Source: Siphonodentalium dalli (taxonomy: Eukaryota > Mollusca > Scaphopoda > Gadilida > Siphonodentaliidae). Taken from it: a stretch of DNA of 64,000 nt. This document shows positions 33,801-45,765 of this stretch, piece after piece. Under the pieces are notes generated by a model, which saw only the letters and a list, made by a program, of their open reading frames with translations, searched no databases and was not told where the DNA came from. The number at the start of each line of letters is the position of its first letter. Position 1 is the stretch's first letter. The stretch is taken from contig CP136067.1 in assembly GCA_032622095.1 (NCBI GenBank), positions 177,042,556-177,106,555 of the forward strand. The letters are read 5' to 3'. Made by a program: the position numbers and the translations under genes.

Positions 33801-35488
33801 GCCGCTGGTGGCCATTTTGGATTTCAAAATTCAATCCATTGGCGCGGGCTACAGGTCGTGCTGTTCGTCTGATCATCATGAAATTTGTCATGGATGTTAA
33901 TATTGAAATGTAGATGGGAAACGAGTGATTTTGGGGTCGTTCAGCCAAAAAACATGGCCGCCAGCAGCCATCTTGGATTTTACTCTTTGCATGACTAAAT
34001 TCTTTGGCGCGGGCTACAGGTTGTAGCTTTGGTCAGAACTTCATGAAATTTGTCATGGATGTTAACAATGACATGTAGATGGGAACGAGTGATTTTGGGG
34101 TCGTTCGGCCAAAAAACATGGCCGCCAGCAGCCATCTTGGATTTTACTCTTTGCATGACTAAATCCTTTGGCGCAGGTTACAGGTCGTACCTTTGGTCTG
34201 ACCTTTATGAAATTTGTCATGAATATTGATATTGACATGTATATGGGAACGAGTCATTTTGGGGTCATACGGCCAAAAAACATGGCCGCTGGCAGCCATC
34301 TTGGATTTCAAAATTCAATCCATTGGCACGGGCTACAGGTCGTACTGTTTGTCTGATCATGATATTTATCATGGATGTTAATATTAACATGTAGATGGGA
34401 ACGAGTCATTTTGGGGTCGTTTGGCTAAAAAACATGTCCGCCAGCAGCCATATTGGATTTTATTCTTTGCATGAATAAATCCTTTGGTGTGGGCTACAGG
34501 TCGTAGCTTTGGTCGGAACTTCATGAAATTTGTCATGTATGTTAACAATGACATGTAGATGGGAAACGAGTCATTTTGGGGTCGTTCAGCCGAAAAACAT
34601 GGCCGCCAGTAGCCATCTTGGATTTTACTCTTTGCATGACTAAATCCATTGGCACAGGCTACAGGTCATACCTTTGATCAGATCATTATGAGATTTGTAA
34701 AGGCTGTAGATGGGAACAAGTCATTTTGGGGTAATTCGGAAAAAAAACATGGCTGTCGGTGGCCATTTTAGAATTTACTCTTTGCATCAATAAATCCTTT
34801 GGCACACCATAATCACCACATCCCTGATCCGATCATTGTGAAACCTGTTATGAATGTTGATATTGACATGTACATCTAGTCTTACTTAGACATTTCAATT
34901 AGCACTTTTCCTATTCCTCCATTTACTGACGACCATTAAATTATTCCCCTACCTAAGTTGAGCTACAGTGTCATTGACACTTTCATATTAAAATATTGTC
35001 AATCGAAGCGATAAAAGACGGCTGCAAGCTAAATACAATTTTCACTGATAGGAACCGGAAGCGGAACGAAAGGTTGAACTTAATTGGGACAGTGACATTT
35101 GGTTCTCACTATCCACAAACATGTGTTATTTTATCCAGTGAAATATATTGTAAGCTCAATATTATGAAGAGAAATTATTTATTTTGGTCATAAAATGTGT
35201 GAGAATCGATTAAAAGATCAGATTTACGAAACAGTTCGTTCCGGAATTTACTGATTCCGCTATAATTCCCATTTGACATTACCGTCAAGTCACGCATGCG
35301 CACAGTCCCCACACTGTACAATATAATTACGATTTCGATGCAGTATTTTACTCATTAAACACAATAAAATAACTAAATAACAAATGTCCTATCGTAGACG
35401 AGGCGGGCTATAAAAAGCCCGCCTTGGAAAATTCTAGGCGGGCTGTAGGCGGGCAGCCCGCCAGCCCGCCTTGAGATTTCCAGGCCTG
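30843..35488. mobile_element. candidate hAT-like composite with hairpin-rich ends
   Basis: Left end CAGGGCTGGCGATCTAGAAA and right end (inverse) CAGGCCTGGAAATCTCAAGG resemble each other and the CAGGCC ends of the 44563 element. Each end carries self-complementary words: AGGAGGGCTAT/ATAGCCCTCCT on the left, AGGCGGGCTAT/AAGCCCGCCT on the right. No clean target duplication: the flanks read GTCTATAT and CTATATAC. The 31.57-34.86 kb satellite array lies inside. It could be one element or two unrelated ends. Confidence 0.5.
31570..34860 (+). repeat. satellite array, ~20 units of 152-166 bp with higher-order repeat
   Basis: Each unit carries 'ggcgcgggctacaggtcgta', 'gacatgtagatgggaacgag' and 'catggccgc.ggcagccat'. 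Two unit types differ in the segment after 'ttggattt' (long form with 'tactctttgcatgactaaat', short form with 'caaaattcaatccattgg'). A four-unit block of 648 bp recurs from ~32060 to 32708 to 33356. It is preceded by GT/CCGT-rich 'tgtccgtgtgtccgtg'. Fortuitous minus-strand reading frames run through it because paired units are a multiple of three long. Confidence 0.92.
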
Positions 35489-35734
35489 CTATATACTAAT
35501 ATAGTCTTTGATAATCCTAATATTTCCCATATGGTCTGGCGACAACTGGAGTCAGTCCAGCACCTCTGCACTGTCACATATTGGAGTGACCGTCTTGTAC
35601 CGATCTCTTAATGATGGCTTCACAACCCCACCTTCTCCTCCGCATTCAGTGAATGATCTAGGTATTTTTTGGGGACACCTGTTTTTGGGCAATGATATAC
35701 CAAAGGCATAACCTGAAGGCCTGAGTGGAGGAAG

Positions 35735-35840
35735 AGCTTTCCAATGAATGGCAACAAGCCATATTTCCGACTAAATCCTGAAAAGTTACCCATATTTCTG
35801 CTGTGGTTAAGAAGTCGATTACTTAGAGCATTACTGTATT
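35735..35840 (+). repeat. single arm of the GTAATGCCC foldback family
   Basis: Shares 'caagccatatttccgactaa' and 'ctgctgtggttaag.agtcga' with the complete foldbacks at 48383 and 50667, but only one arm is present. Truncated copy. Confidence 0.7.
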
Positions 35841-36024
35841 TGATGCAAGATACATTTAAAATTTGTGCACCCAGCAGCAGGCGATTCTGGTGAAAGGAAT
35901 GCTAAAGTTAACAGTTCTTGACCAATTAGAATGGGTGTTTTAGCACACAATATTTGACTTGAATTTCAAATGAGGATACATGTAACATTTAATACATAAT
36001 CCAGATCATTACATTCTATTTCAG

Positions 36025-36181
36025 TGGGACATTCATCAACCAGTCTTACTCACAGGAACTCCTGTTCAGAATAATCTCAAAGAACTGCACTCATTACTTA
36101 GTTTTGTCGCCCAGAAACATTTCAGGCCTTCACGAGAGGAAGCCTTCCTGGAAAGGTACAAGGACAGCACCAAGGAAGCAG
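36025..36181 (+). CDS. CHD1L: CHD1L exon 6 (motif III)
   Basis: Residues 190-241: WDIHQPVLLTGTPVQNNLKE with motif III TGTPVQN (199-205), then LHSLLSFVAQKHF and a charged stretch ending KDSTKEA. Phase 1 at the donor GTAGGT. A family A MITE begins 14 bp downstream of the splice site. Confidence 0.95.
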
Positions 36182-36194
36182 GTAGGTTCTCTAG

Positions 36195-36594
36195 TTAACC
36201 CTTTACCCAACAGAAGGGCCCTGTGCCAATGCATTCTCTTATATATGCGAGTCGACCATAGGTCGCCTCGCATATATAAGAGAATGCATTGGCTTAACAC
36301 ATTACAAATTATACAATTGTTAAAGAATGTAAGAAAAAATGGTAAAAAGTGTTAAAAAAAGATTGTTTTTAGGCCAATGCATTCTCTTATATATGCGAGG
36401 CGACCTATGGTCGACTCGCATATATAAGAGAATGCATTGGCACAGGGCATAACTGTAACTATCACAATGTGGTCAAGGAGCCGGTTCCAATGATATCCAT
36501 ATTTGTATGGTTCTATTGAGACAGACCGAAGATATTTTAGGCTGTTGAAGCTTTATTTGGCCGGTTTTGGCCGGTTTGTTGGGTAAAGGGTTAA
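36195..36594 (+). mobile_element. piggyBac-type MITE, family A, copy 2
   Basis: TTAA at both ends (36195-36198, 36591-36594) with CCCTTTACCCAACAGAAGGG and TTGGGTAAAGGG ends, two opposed hairpins and the unique tail. It starts only 14 bp past exon 6, so the 5' splice site region of intron 6 is bounded by this element. Confidence 0.92.
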
Positions 36595-36985
36595 AGGTAC
36601 TCAATCCGATCAGACAGTCCCCATATCATCAGATTCCAACAACAACATTTTTACAAATGCTGCTTCAGTCATCAGAATCAATTAATTGCCCAAATATAAT
36701 GCTAAGCACTGTCAACTTTAGTATAAAATTGCCCAAAATGTGTTATTTATCAACATGTTGTTGACGAAATTTGGCCTTATTATCTACAGAAAGCCTCTTG
36801 ATTTCAGAATTATCCATCTTCATCCGCAATTTAGTTCGATACCGCCTGCTCGTCAACTGTTTACTGGGCCACTAATAATTCTCGATAGTGAAAAATAATA
36901 GATTTCAAAAATCGATATCCAATAACTCTGAGCTTAGATAGGTGGGTTCCTCGACTCAAATCAAATATTTTTTACCCCCGAATCC

Positions 36986-37337
36986 AAATAAATAGTAATT
37001 GAGGGGCGCTTAATAAATAGTAATTGAGGGGGCGCTTAATAAATAGTAATTGAGGGGCGCTTAATAAATAGTAATTGAGGGGCGCTTAATAAATAGTAAT
37101 TGAGGGGCGCTTAATAAATAGTAATTGAGGGGCGCTTAATAAATAGTAATTGAGCGGCGCTTAATAAATAGTAATTGAGGGGTGCTTAATAAATAGTAAT
37201 TGAGGGGCGCTTAATAAATAGTAATTGAGGGGCACTTAATAAATAGTAATTGAGGGGCGCTTAATAAATAGTAATTGAGGGGCGCTTAATAAATAGTAAT
37301 TGAGGGGCGCTTAATAAATAGTAATTGAGGGGCGCTT
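36986..37337 (+). repeat. minisatellite, ~14 copies of a 25-bp unit
   Basis: Unit AATAAATAGTAATTGAGGGG followed by CGCTT, head to tail with rare single-base variants. There are no unique spacers, so it is not a CRISPR-like array. Confidence 0.95.
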
Positions 37338-37417
37338 CATCAGATTATATGCATCTTTAACTGCATCATTTGAGTTGTTGTTTGCTATATTTGAGAGCAT
37401 TGTACAATATTTTCATA

Positions 37418-37668
37418 CAAGCCTTGAGATAGGGTGTCGGTCATTTGCAGAATGAGGTCCCCAGAGGGTGAATTTAGTGATGCTACCCCACATAGCAAGC
37501 TAGCATCACCAAATTCACCGTCTGGGAACCTCATTCTGCTGAGGTGTAAGCAGAATGAGGTCCCCAGAGGGTGAATTTGGTGATGCTAGGTGATGCGGGG
37601 TAGCATCACTAAATTCACCCTCTGGGGACCTCATTCTGCAAATGACAGACACCCTATTTCAAGGCTTG
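37418..37668. mobile_element. hAT-type foldback MITE (CAAGCCTTG family), copy 2
   Basis: Same ends and arms as 28184-28437 (CAAGCCTTGAGATAGGGTGT ... ACACCCTATTTCAAGGCTTG) with two hairpins. The flanking duplication is no longer exact. Confidence 0.8.
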
Positions 37669-39240
37669 TGTATAATAATTATTTATTCTAATTGACTCAT
37701 TCAGCTTCCTAACAGGTAACTCAACTTTGCCGGTGCTGATTGGTCAGTTGCCCAGGTGTAGCTCTCGTAAAATCAAATGAATCTACTTTTCTTGATGCAT
37801 GTATACAGGCTAGATGACTGCACACTGATAACAAATTCTGAATCATTACATGGTTCCCCGGGAGTAGCTTTGATGTAAACAGCTGGAATTTCAAATTATG
37901 ATTGAATCGCCCATCAGGTTAAGTCAGCCAGACAATCCGTTTTATATTAATTCAATAAGAATGGAAGGACGTCGGGATGATGACATAATTTACAGTAGAC
38001 ATGAGCAGAGCACATTCTAGAAGGAAGTGATATTGATTTCAACCGTGTCTAGTTTAGCAACTCTTTTGCAGTTAGTCGAGGCTTTATCATGGTTTTTCGG
38101 TCCATGTGAATTTGAATAGGGACCATCATGTTGGTGTGTTTTTTTCCATCATAAATCCACCGATAAATTGTGTACTTCGTTATTACATTATTTGCAACAG
38201 TAGTGGAAGCACTTAAAGGGGGACTGTACACTAAATCTGGCCATTTTGAGACCATCTACTTTTATTCTCAACAGAATATATACAACAAATGAATGAATTT
38301 GAGCCATGGATTAGTGCAAAATACACCCATGTTCTCTATGAAAAGACAACATGGTAATTATTATGAAAATGAATAAATGGCTGGAGTCATAAATTCATTT
38401 TCATAATATTTACCATGTTGTTTGCATCATTCATAGAGCACATGAGTTCATAGAGCACTAATCAAGAGCTAAAATTCATTCATTTGTTGTAGTCGTCTGA
38501 TATTAATTTCTTGGTATTAAAACACAAGAAAACATTAGTTGTACATGTAGTACTTTATATAAAAAAAACTATTATAGTAATACCGCAATGTGTAAAATTT
38601 GGTCACCTAAAAAAATAGGTATGATTTTAGGTGACATACTGATACGGTATCATTCATAGAAGATGTTATTTGCTAGTTGAACGTCGAAATTCCAATAATT
38701 TGTTATTGACATTGCAAGAGGGCTAAAAGTTTTGCTTGTGTAGTTTTCACTGCATAGAAATATATGGATACCCAATAACATTTGCCTAGTCTGGGGTCCA
38801 AGAGGGTGGTTCAGTCAGTTTGGTAGAAACACAACTTTTGTTTTTTCATTATAAAATGAGAGTAAACAGTCTTCAGTTATTTTTAAAATATTGTTCTGTA
38901 AAAGTATTGAGAAATACAATCTCTTATAGAGGCTCGCTAAAGAATCATAATTCTATACAAAATTTATTAACCAAATTTAGTTGACGAGGTTAATAAATTT
39001 TGTATAAAATTCCAATGAATTTGAGATCCTTTTTATCACATTTTAGTAAGGAAAATTATCTCGAAACGGCTGGGGTTTAAAAAAATAATATTGATTTCCT
39101 TATCACAACCAAAGAGGAAGTAAAGACACTTTCAAGAAAATATATAGTTTCATATGGACAAAATTGGTCAATTTATCTCACGATCAACACTAAATAACTC
39201 AACACAAATTAAATATAATAATTATATTCCAATTAACATA
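37669..39240. other. intron 6 sequence with a foldback at 38283-38487
   Basis: 38283-38487 is a ~200-bp imperfect foldback (arms 'acaacaaatgaatgaattt', 'caacatggtaattattatga' and complements). Its superfamily is unknown. The rest shows no gene; 'aaatttattaaccaaattta' near 38960 is a small palindrome. Confidence 0.55.
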
Positions 39241-39596
39241 CCCCACTGGACAAAACAGTTTATTTGCCGTTCGGCCGCGGTGTCAGAGTTTGTAACTGCA
39301 GTTGACCACCGCGGCCGAACAGCAAGTACACCGCGGCCGAACAGCAAGTACACTGCGGCCGAAAGGCAACTACACCGCAGCTGAACGGCATGTACACCGT
39401 GGTTAGATTTCTGGTTTGTATCGTCTTTTTTCAGTTTAATGAACGTACACCGCGGCAACTACACCATGGCCGAACGGCAAGTACACCACGACCCAACTGT
39501 AGTTAGCCCGTGGAGCCGCAGTGTAGTTGCATTTCAGCCGTGGTGGCAACGCTAACCGCACCGCGGTTAAGTGGACACTTGTTTTGTCCAGCAGGG
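39241..39596. mobile_element. GC-rich foldback element, TA-flanked
   Basis: Ends CCCCACTGGACAAAAC and GTTTTGTCCAGCAGGG, flanked by TA on both sides, which suggests a Tc1/mariner-type MITE. The interior is a degenerate tandem of 'ACCGCGGCCGAACGGCAAGT', far more GC-rich than its surroundings. Confidence 0.6.
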
Positions 39597-39751
39597 TATA
39601 ATAATAAAGTTCCAGTATCAACATCGTTATCATTGCGCTAAGCTCTTATGCCACTGCGCGTGCCAATAATACATGTGTGTCTTACTACAAAATATGAGGC
39701 TGGATATAGGGGCTAATTATGTGATTTAATGTGTTATTGATATACTTTCAG

Positions 39752-39910
39752 CAATGAAAGAACTCCACAATAAACTGCAGCCATTCATTCTACGGCGAAC
39801 TAAAAACCAAGTGCTAAAAGATCTCCCTCTGAAAGCGGAAATGGTTCTATATCACGGGTTATCAAAACTGCAGAAGAAAATATATAAGGCCATATTAACT
39901 AAGGATATGG
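39752..39910 (+). CDS. CHD1L: CHD1L exon 7
   Basis: Residues 242-294: [20 protein letters not shown], then [20 protein letters not shown] and [13 protein letters not shown], the bridge between the two ATPase lobes (human [20 protein letters not shown]). Acceptor 'atactttcag', donor GTGAGA, phase 1 on both sides. Confidence 0.95.
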
Positions 39911-39933
39911 GTGAGAACCTTCAGTGTTTTTGC

Positions 39934-40187
39934 TTAACCATTGGGAGCTGCGCTGGTGCAGCATTAAAGATCCTGTGGCAGTGCATTCTCTTATATATGC
40001 AAGTCTCCCATAGGGAGTCTCACATATATAAGAGAATGCACTGGCTTAAAAGGTCAAGGTAAATATTGTTAGGCAAATGCCTTCTCTTATATATGTGAGG
40101 CTCCCTATGGGAGACGGACATATATAAGAGAATGCATTGGCAGGGAGTTCGTAAAATGTCAGGAAGCTCCAGTCATGGAAGGGTTTA
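39934..40187 (+). mobile_element. TTAA MITE, family C, copy 1
   Basis: Starts TTAACCATTGGGAGCTGCGC and ends GCTCCAGTCATGGAAGGGTT-TA (one end eroded). It holds two hairpins with arms like family A but with GTGAG/CTCAC necks and CTCCC-ATA-GGGAG tips. It begins 24 bp after exon 7. Confidence 0.75.
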
Positions 40188-40379
40188 CTTCTGGTTTGAA
40201 ATTCCTTTTACAAATTGAGTAGGAAATGATTTGCACCCATGTATAACATAGTATGCCATGCCCACTGGTATACAGAAGAATCCTTTTATGAAACCTGTTA
40301 TTTTCCATTTGCTGTCAGTTTCTTTTCCAAAAATACAATTGAACAGATTTTATGCCGAATTCAACCTGTTGTCCTTTGT

Positions 40380-40930
40380 TTTTATGTTTACCCATACCAT
40401 AGTATGGTAAACATAGTGTCGTTGCCCGGATTGACCACTCGTCGTTAGTCCGTCCGTCTGTCTGTCTGTCTGTCTGTAGACACTTTACGCATGGTGCGAT
40501 AACTGAAATATTTTCTATCTTATCGGAACCAAATTTTGTATATGAATTTCTCAGCACCAAATACAGATCGAGTTCGAATATGGGTTTGAACCGAGTTTTT
40601 TTTTACGGAGTTATGGCCCTTTTTCAACTTAGAATTTATGCATGCTGCCATAACTCAAAAAGAAATTATCTGACCATAACCAAATTTGGTATGTGAGTTG
40701 CTCAACCCAAAATACATATCGAGTTCGAATATGGGTTTGAATCGATATTTTTTAATGGAGTTATGGCCCTTTGACATAGAATTCATGAATGCTTCGATAA
40801 TTCAACAATTTTTCAACTGATAGGAACCAAATTTTGTATGTGAGTTTCTCAACTCAAAATACAGATCGAGTTCGAATTTGGGTTTGATCCGGTACTTTTT
40901 AATGGAGTTATGGCCCTTTTATTATTTTAT
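40380..40930 (+). repeat. degenerate tandem repeat, three units
   Basis: Begins with the palindrome TACCATAGTATGGTA and a GTCTGTCTGTCTG run, then three units with 'gatcgagttcgaatatgggt' and 'ggagttatggccctttt'. Related to 24870-25460 and to the single unit at 41517-41750, which starts with the same palindrome. Confidence 0.75.
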
Positions 40931-41516
40931 TCATCGCTAAAATATATCAAAGATACACAGGTGGCACTGTCTAGATAGTATCTAATAAATCAGGTTCAGG
41001 ATGCTATGAAGTTGTCTTCTCACACAGAGATAGTATCCTGTTACAATACCATGAAGTTGGTTCTCTCTTGTATTGAGTTAATTAACTGCTAGGAGATGTG
41101 TTGGCTGTATCAGATATACTTTATACTCTATAAGTATCTCTGGCCATATCATAGGTGGAATGTTTATACTATTATATTTTATATGCATGGTTATTTAAAT
41201 TTCATCTTAAAGGCATAATCTGGTTTCATTGTTTAATAGCATTACCATTGGAATTTTGTTGGTTGCATGGGAAGACAACTTTGGTTTTCAAAGTTTTAAA
41301 AACTTGAGAGCTCTGTATCAGTCTATGGGAACAAAATAATTGTTCATAACACTTTTAGTACTGTAGGTCTAGTTTGTTTTATCTATATATTAATGGAAAG
41401 CTTTTTCGACATTGATTTCAATTGATTACATATGTGAATTGAAAAATTAAAGGGGTACACCAGGTTTGAAGTATTTTTCCTGTACTCTGCATGAGATAAA
41501 ACTTTGTATGTGTACC

Positions 41517-41750
41517 TATACCATAGTATGGTACACATAGCGTCAATGTCCGGATTGACCACTCGTCTGTCCGTCCATCTATATCTGTCTGTCTGTCAGA
41601 CACTTTAGGTATAATGCCATAACTCTAACATTTTCTATTTGATCGGAACCAAATTTTGTATATAGGTTTCTCATCCCAAAATACAGTTCGAGTTTGAATA
41701 TGGGTTTGATCCGATTTATTTTATAGGAGTTATGACCATTTTTTTTTACT
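41517..41750 (+). repeat. single unit of the 40.4-kb repeat
   Basis: Repeats the start palindrome TACCATAGTATGGTA, the TCTGTCTGTC run and one 'gaaccaaattttgtatat' unit, then fades into T/A-rich sequence at 41740-41880. Confidence 0.7.
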
Positions 41751-42443
41751 TTTTTTTTTTAAATTTGGATTTTTCATATTTTTTTAGATTGAATTTCCTC
41801 GCTCAATTTAACATAAACAAATATTAAAAAAACTTTATAATAATAAAAAAATTATTTAATTAAAAAAAAAAATTGTCATTGACACTAATTTGTTTTAGTT
41901 GTATTCCATTAATAAGGTGTGATGTCCTGTATTGAATATGTGAAGATTTTATTGCAATAGTTGCATGTAATATAATGATATCAATAAATTGCCATGTGAA
42001 CATCCAATATCCAGAGTATGAGAATACCTTTAATAGATGTCATTCCAAGCAAAATCTGTTATTAATTGAGTGATGACATATGTTACATAGCTCTAGTGGG
42101 TGGTTGTATGAAGGTAAAGATGAACAACCTGCTGGCTGGATAATTGTTTATCCTATCTGGCAAATTTATTAATGGCTAAACAATTGGATCTCACAGTGAG
42201 AGGTCCTTGTGTGAATAGGGACAGAGTTATGAGATTTAAAACGACTCCTCCCCCACCCCAATTACTTTAACCCCTTCTTTAGACAAATTATTTGACCTTT
42301 TGATTTTAAGTTAGGTACTAATATATGTATTACTGTGATCATATCTTTGACCAATTATCAGTTATAGCTAATCGCTATCGCCAAGGTATGGGTTAAACAT
42401 CTGCCGATCGTGATCGGCCTCTCGTTTATTGCTTTACTTCTGG

Positions 42444-42833
42444 TTAACCCTTCACCCAACAGAAGGGCACTGTGCCAATGCATTCTCTTATATATGCGAG
42501 TCGACCATAGGTCGCCTCGCATATATAAGAGAATGCATTGGCTTAACACATTAAATTTTTTTAAATTGTTAAAGAATGTAAGAAAAAATGGTAAAAAGTG
42601 TTAAAAAAAGAGTTTTTTTAGGCCAATGCATTCTCTTATATATGCGAGGCGACCTATGGTCGACTCGCATATATAAGAGAATGCATTGGCACAGGGCATA
42701 ACTGTAACCATCACAATGTGGTCAATGAGCCGGTTCCAATGATATCCATATTTGTATGGTTCTATTGAGACAGACCGAACATATTTTAGGCTGTTGAAGC
42801 TTTATTTGGCCGGTTTGTTGGGTAAAGGGTTAA
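42444..42833 (+). mobile_element. piggyBac-type MITE, family A, copy 3
   Basis: TTAA at 42444-42447 and 42830-42833; ends CCCTTCACCCAACAG and TTGGGTAAAGGG. Two opposed hairpins and the standard tail. In intron 7. Confidence 0.92.
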
Positions 42834-43655
42834 ATTAGCTTCTGGTTCAAAAGTCTGGAAAAACACGGTGGGGAATGATCACGTGGTTTTGATATAGGTG
42901 AGAACCACATATTCAAAATATGCAAATGCACAAAAACATAATATATGAGAAACTGACACAAAAATAGCATGCTGACTTACGAGCATATGCTAGTTTATTT
43001 TTAACACAAGTGGATACCTTATTTGTTCGGAATTACTCAGTAATTTTCTATAACATTCTGACCAAAGCTTCCAGTCAGAGGTTCGTGTAATACACCAATC
43101 CATACATCTAGGAGAATCTTTCGACTGACAACTTTGGTCAGAATGTTAGAGCAAAGAACTGTGAGTTTGGACACAATTGAAGTATCAGCTTGTTTGAAAA
43201 ATAGTATAGCATATGCTCGTAGCTGCCAAAATACTATGTAATATAGATATCCTAGTTTATTACCATTTTCCTCATTTCTGGTTGTGTTTGCGATTGCCTC
43301 GGCCATTTTGAATACTTGATAATCATCAACAAGAAACCACATGATTCACCACCGTGTCATTTGAAATGTATGATACTAATTGTTATAAATTTCTACTATT
43401 GTCTTGAAACTGGGTCAGTTTCTATTTCTCCAAGCTTAATAATAATGGAATAGCTCAAGTGAAAATTCTTTCCTAAACTTCCAATGACCATATGAATATG
43501 TAATGAGTTTCACAGCACATAAATACATCTTGTAAACATTTTAACCCCAAGTTTTTACGGTATTATAAAATTAACATAGTGTGGCCTGTACCAAACCTCT
43601 TGAATATTTTAAAGTTTACGTTTATAATCAGATATTACATATTTGAACATTTCAG
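42834..43655. other. intron 7 sequence with inverse repeat pair
   Basis: 'ttctgaccaaagcttccagt' near 43058 and 'actttggtcagaatgtt' near 43130 are inverse words, with 'gcatatgctagtttatt' also recurring inversely near 43210. This is possibly an old foldback. No gene. Confidence 0.4.
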
Positions 43656-43760
43656 GGGTTTTCGAGGCCAACCCAGTTACGGGGGCACCGTCATCGCCCC
43701 GCCTACTGAACATACTCATGCAGCTGAGGAAGTGTGTTAATCACCCATATCTATTTGATG
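43656..43760 (+). CDS. CHD1L: CHD1L exon 8
   Basis: Residues 295-329: [20 protein letters not shown] then [15 protein letters not shown], the conserved start of the second lobe (human QLRKCVDHPYLFDG). Acceptor 'catttcag', donor GTGAGT, phase 1. Confidence 0.95.
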
Positions 43761-43798
43761 GTGAGTTCACTGACAAGTTTGTGCTTTCAGGCTATATA

Positions 43799-44130
43799 TT
43801 TTTTTACCCTCTGCCAATGCATTCTCTTATATATGCGAGTCGACCATAGGTCGCCTCGCATATATAAGAGAATGCATTGGCCTAACAATTTTTTACAATT
43901 TTAATAATTTTTTCTTGTATTTTTTAACAATTTTATAATTTCACCCATACAGAGCCCCAGACAAACATGAGCAGACGACACTCTTCTATATGCTTCTATA
44001 TATGTGTGGGGCTCCCTGCAGGGTAATGGATGTTTTTTTATTTTATGTCCTAATAATTTTATATGCGAGGTGACCTATGGTCGACTCGCGTATATAAGAG
44101 AATGTATTGTCACAGGGTAAAAAAAATCCC
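43799..44130 (+). mobile_element. degraded MITE with family A hairpins
   Basis: Two hairpins of the GCCAATGCATTCTC type flanked by inverse 'TTTTTTTACCCTCTG' and 'CACAGGGTAAAAAAAATCCC' ends. Copy 1 of family A has the same 'gtcgggatttttttt' word. The second hairpin is damaged. It begins 39 bp after exon 8. Confidence 0.65.
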
Positions 44131-45765
44131 GACAAAAAGTTGTGCTATAATAATGGTATCTATAGATGATGTGATTAAAGGCATGGATGGCCTTGGTTGT
44201 AGGTTATAAACGTTACCATATAATGAATTTCCTCAAGAATATACTAATGGTATAGTATAATGTTAATATGATGTCATCCTCTAAGCTGAGCACTGCATGA
44301 GGAGATATAGCGATTTTAAAGGACCACCACTTGTATAGACAGCACTGTTTTCATCACTACATCGAAAAATTCTTTGGAAGAAAGATAAAGAAAATTGCAA
44401 TTTGCTGGATTGGCCAAGATGTTGACAATATATATATATTTGCAAAAACATTTTGGCATAAAGTCGTTTCTTCTCAGACTGAATTTATAGCCATCCAATC
44501 ATAACATCCATTAATTTTTTCAGAAATGTTCTATGCCCAAACTGTCCATCCATGCAGGCATGCAGGCCTCAGCCTAGGGGTTCAGAACAGGGAGACTTGA
44601 AGTCTCCCTCCAGGAAATTTAGGGAGACTTCAGGGAGTTATTTTCAAAATTCGCTTTATTTATGACATCAATAAATAAGATAAAATAACAAGATAAAACA
44701 TATTTTGCAAGATACAACACAAGTATAGCACCTGTATAGATCGGTAATCTGAAATTTTAACTAAATTTATAACTTTAATTTTTTTTTTTAAACTGTTGAC
44801 TTTATCTGAAGAAATTAATTGTTGACTTCATAACTTTTAATATCTGAATTGTTATTATAAATTTAAATTTTTTGGAAATGGCTTTTGGCCACTGTTGTAA
44901 TGTGGGTGTCCGTTAAAATAAACAATAAGGACTAATTAAGGAGGTGTAAAAGCTTTTAATTTTGTTCCGAATGAGTTTATTGTTGAATACCATCATCAGG
45001 ACCGTATAATGATCAGTGATGTCTGATGATAAGCCGATTAAAGCAATAAACTTGACCAAGTTTGATAGCGGTAGGTAGTGATTAATAATGTGTTCTTAAC
45101 AGAGACCAGTTGAGCTTATAATATACACCAGCAGGTTATTTAAATACCTGCATTGTAACAAAGTAGGCCTACATGCAATTAATTTGCAACCGTTGACAGA
45201 CGTATATACGAGCACGTGGCCTGAGCGATAGATTGACAACAATTGTAATTTGCAAACACATAGTTTTGACACAAATTAATCCTTTTAATGAGTTTGGATA
45301 GTAATAGTTTATTACGTAGATGTTTGATTTAACAAAGAACATTAAATTAAGTACTTCCAATGCACATTCAAACCTCTGTGTTTAATAGTAAGCAAGCATG
45401 TGTTCTTGTTTGTAAACATAATAAATATGCAATTCCAAAAAGTTAAAAAGTTGGATTGGGAAACGGAGTCCGACACAAACTACTTTTGTAAAATTGAAAA
45501 TTCATAGATATGTTTTAGTTTAAATACAAAGACAGTATTATTTGTTCACATTGGCTACTGCATGAGCGGTGGTGACCATGTATCCATGTATGGCTATACA
45601 ATTTGCCATTACAATTTTAGTCTCCTTAAAACGAACCAGTAGCTTATCATAAACTTCGTTGCTCAGAGCAATTTGCCATTTCCAAAAGCACACAACCTGA
45701 ATAGAATATGTGGATAGGGTACACCATGTATAATTGATAAATAAAATGCCTCGTTGGAACAGTTG

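Noticed and set aside
30843-35488. Exact 8-bp target duplication for this candidate element
   Set aside because: Flanks read GTCTATAT and CTATATAC, which overlap but are not equal, so I do not claim a duplication.
36986-37337. Regular 25-bp repeats resembling a CRISPR array
   Set aside because: Units are contiguous without unique spacers and the genome is eukaryotic; this is a minisatellite.
42358-42604. Recurrent short frames containing '[20 protein letters not shown]'
   Set aside because: The same peptide appears at every family A MITE on both strands; it is the translated hairpin arm, not a gene.
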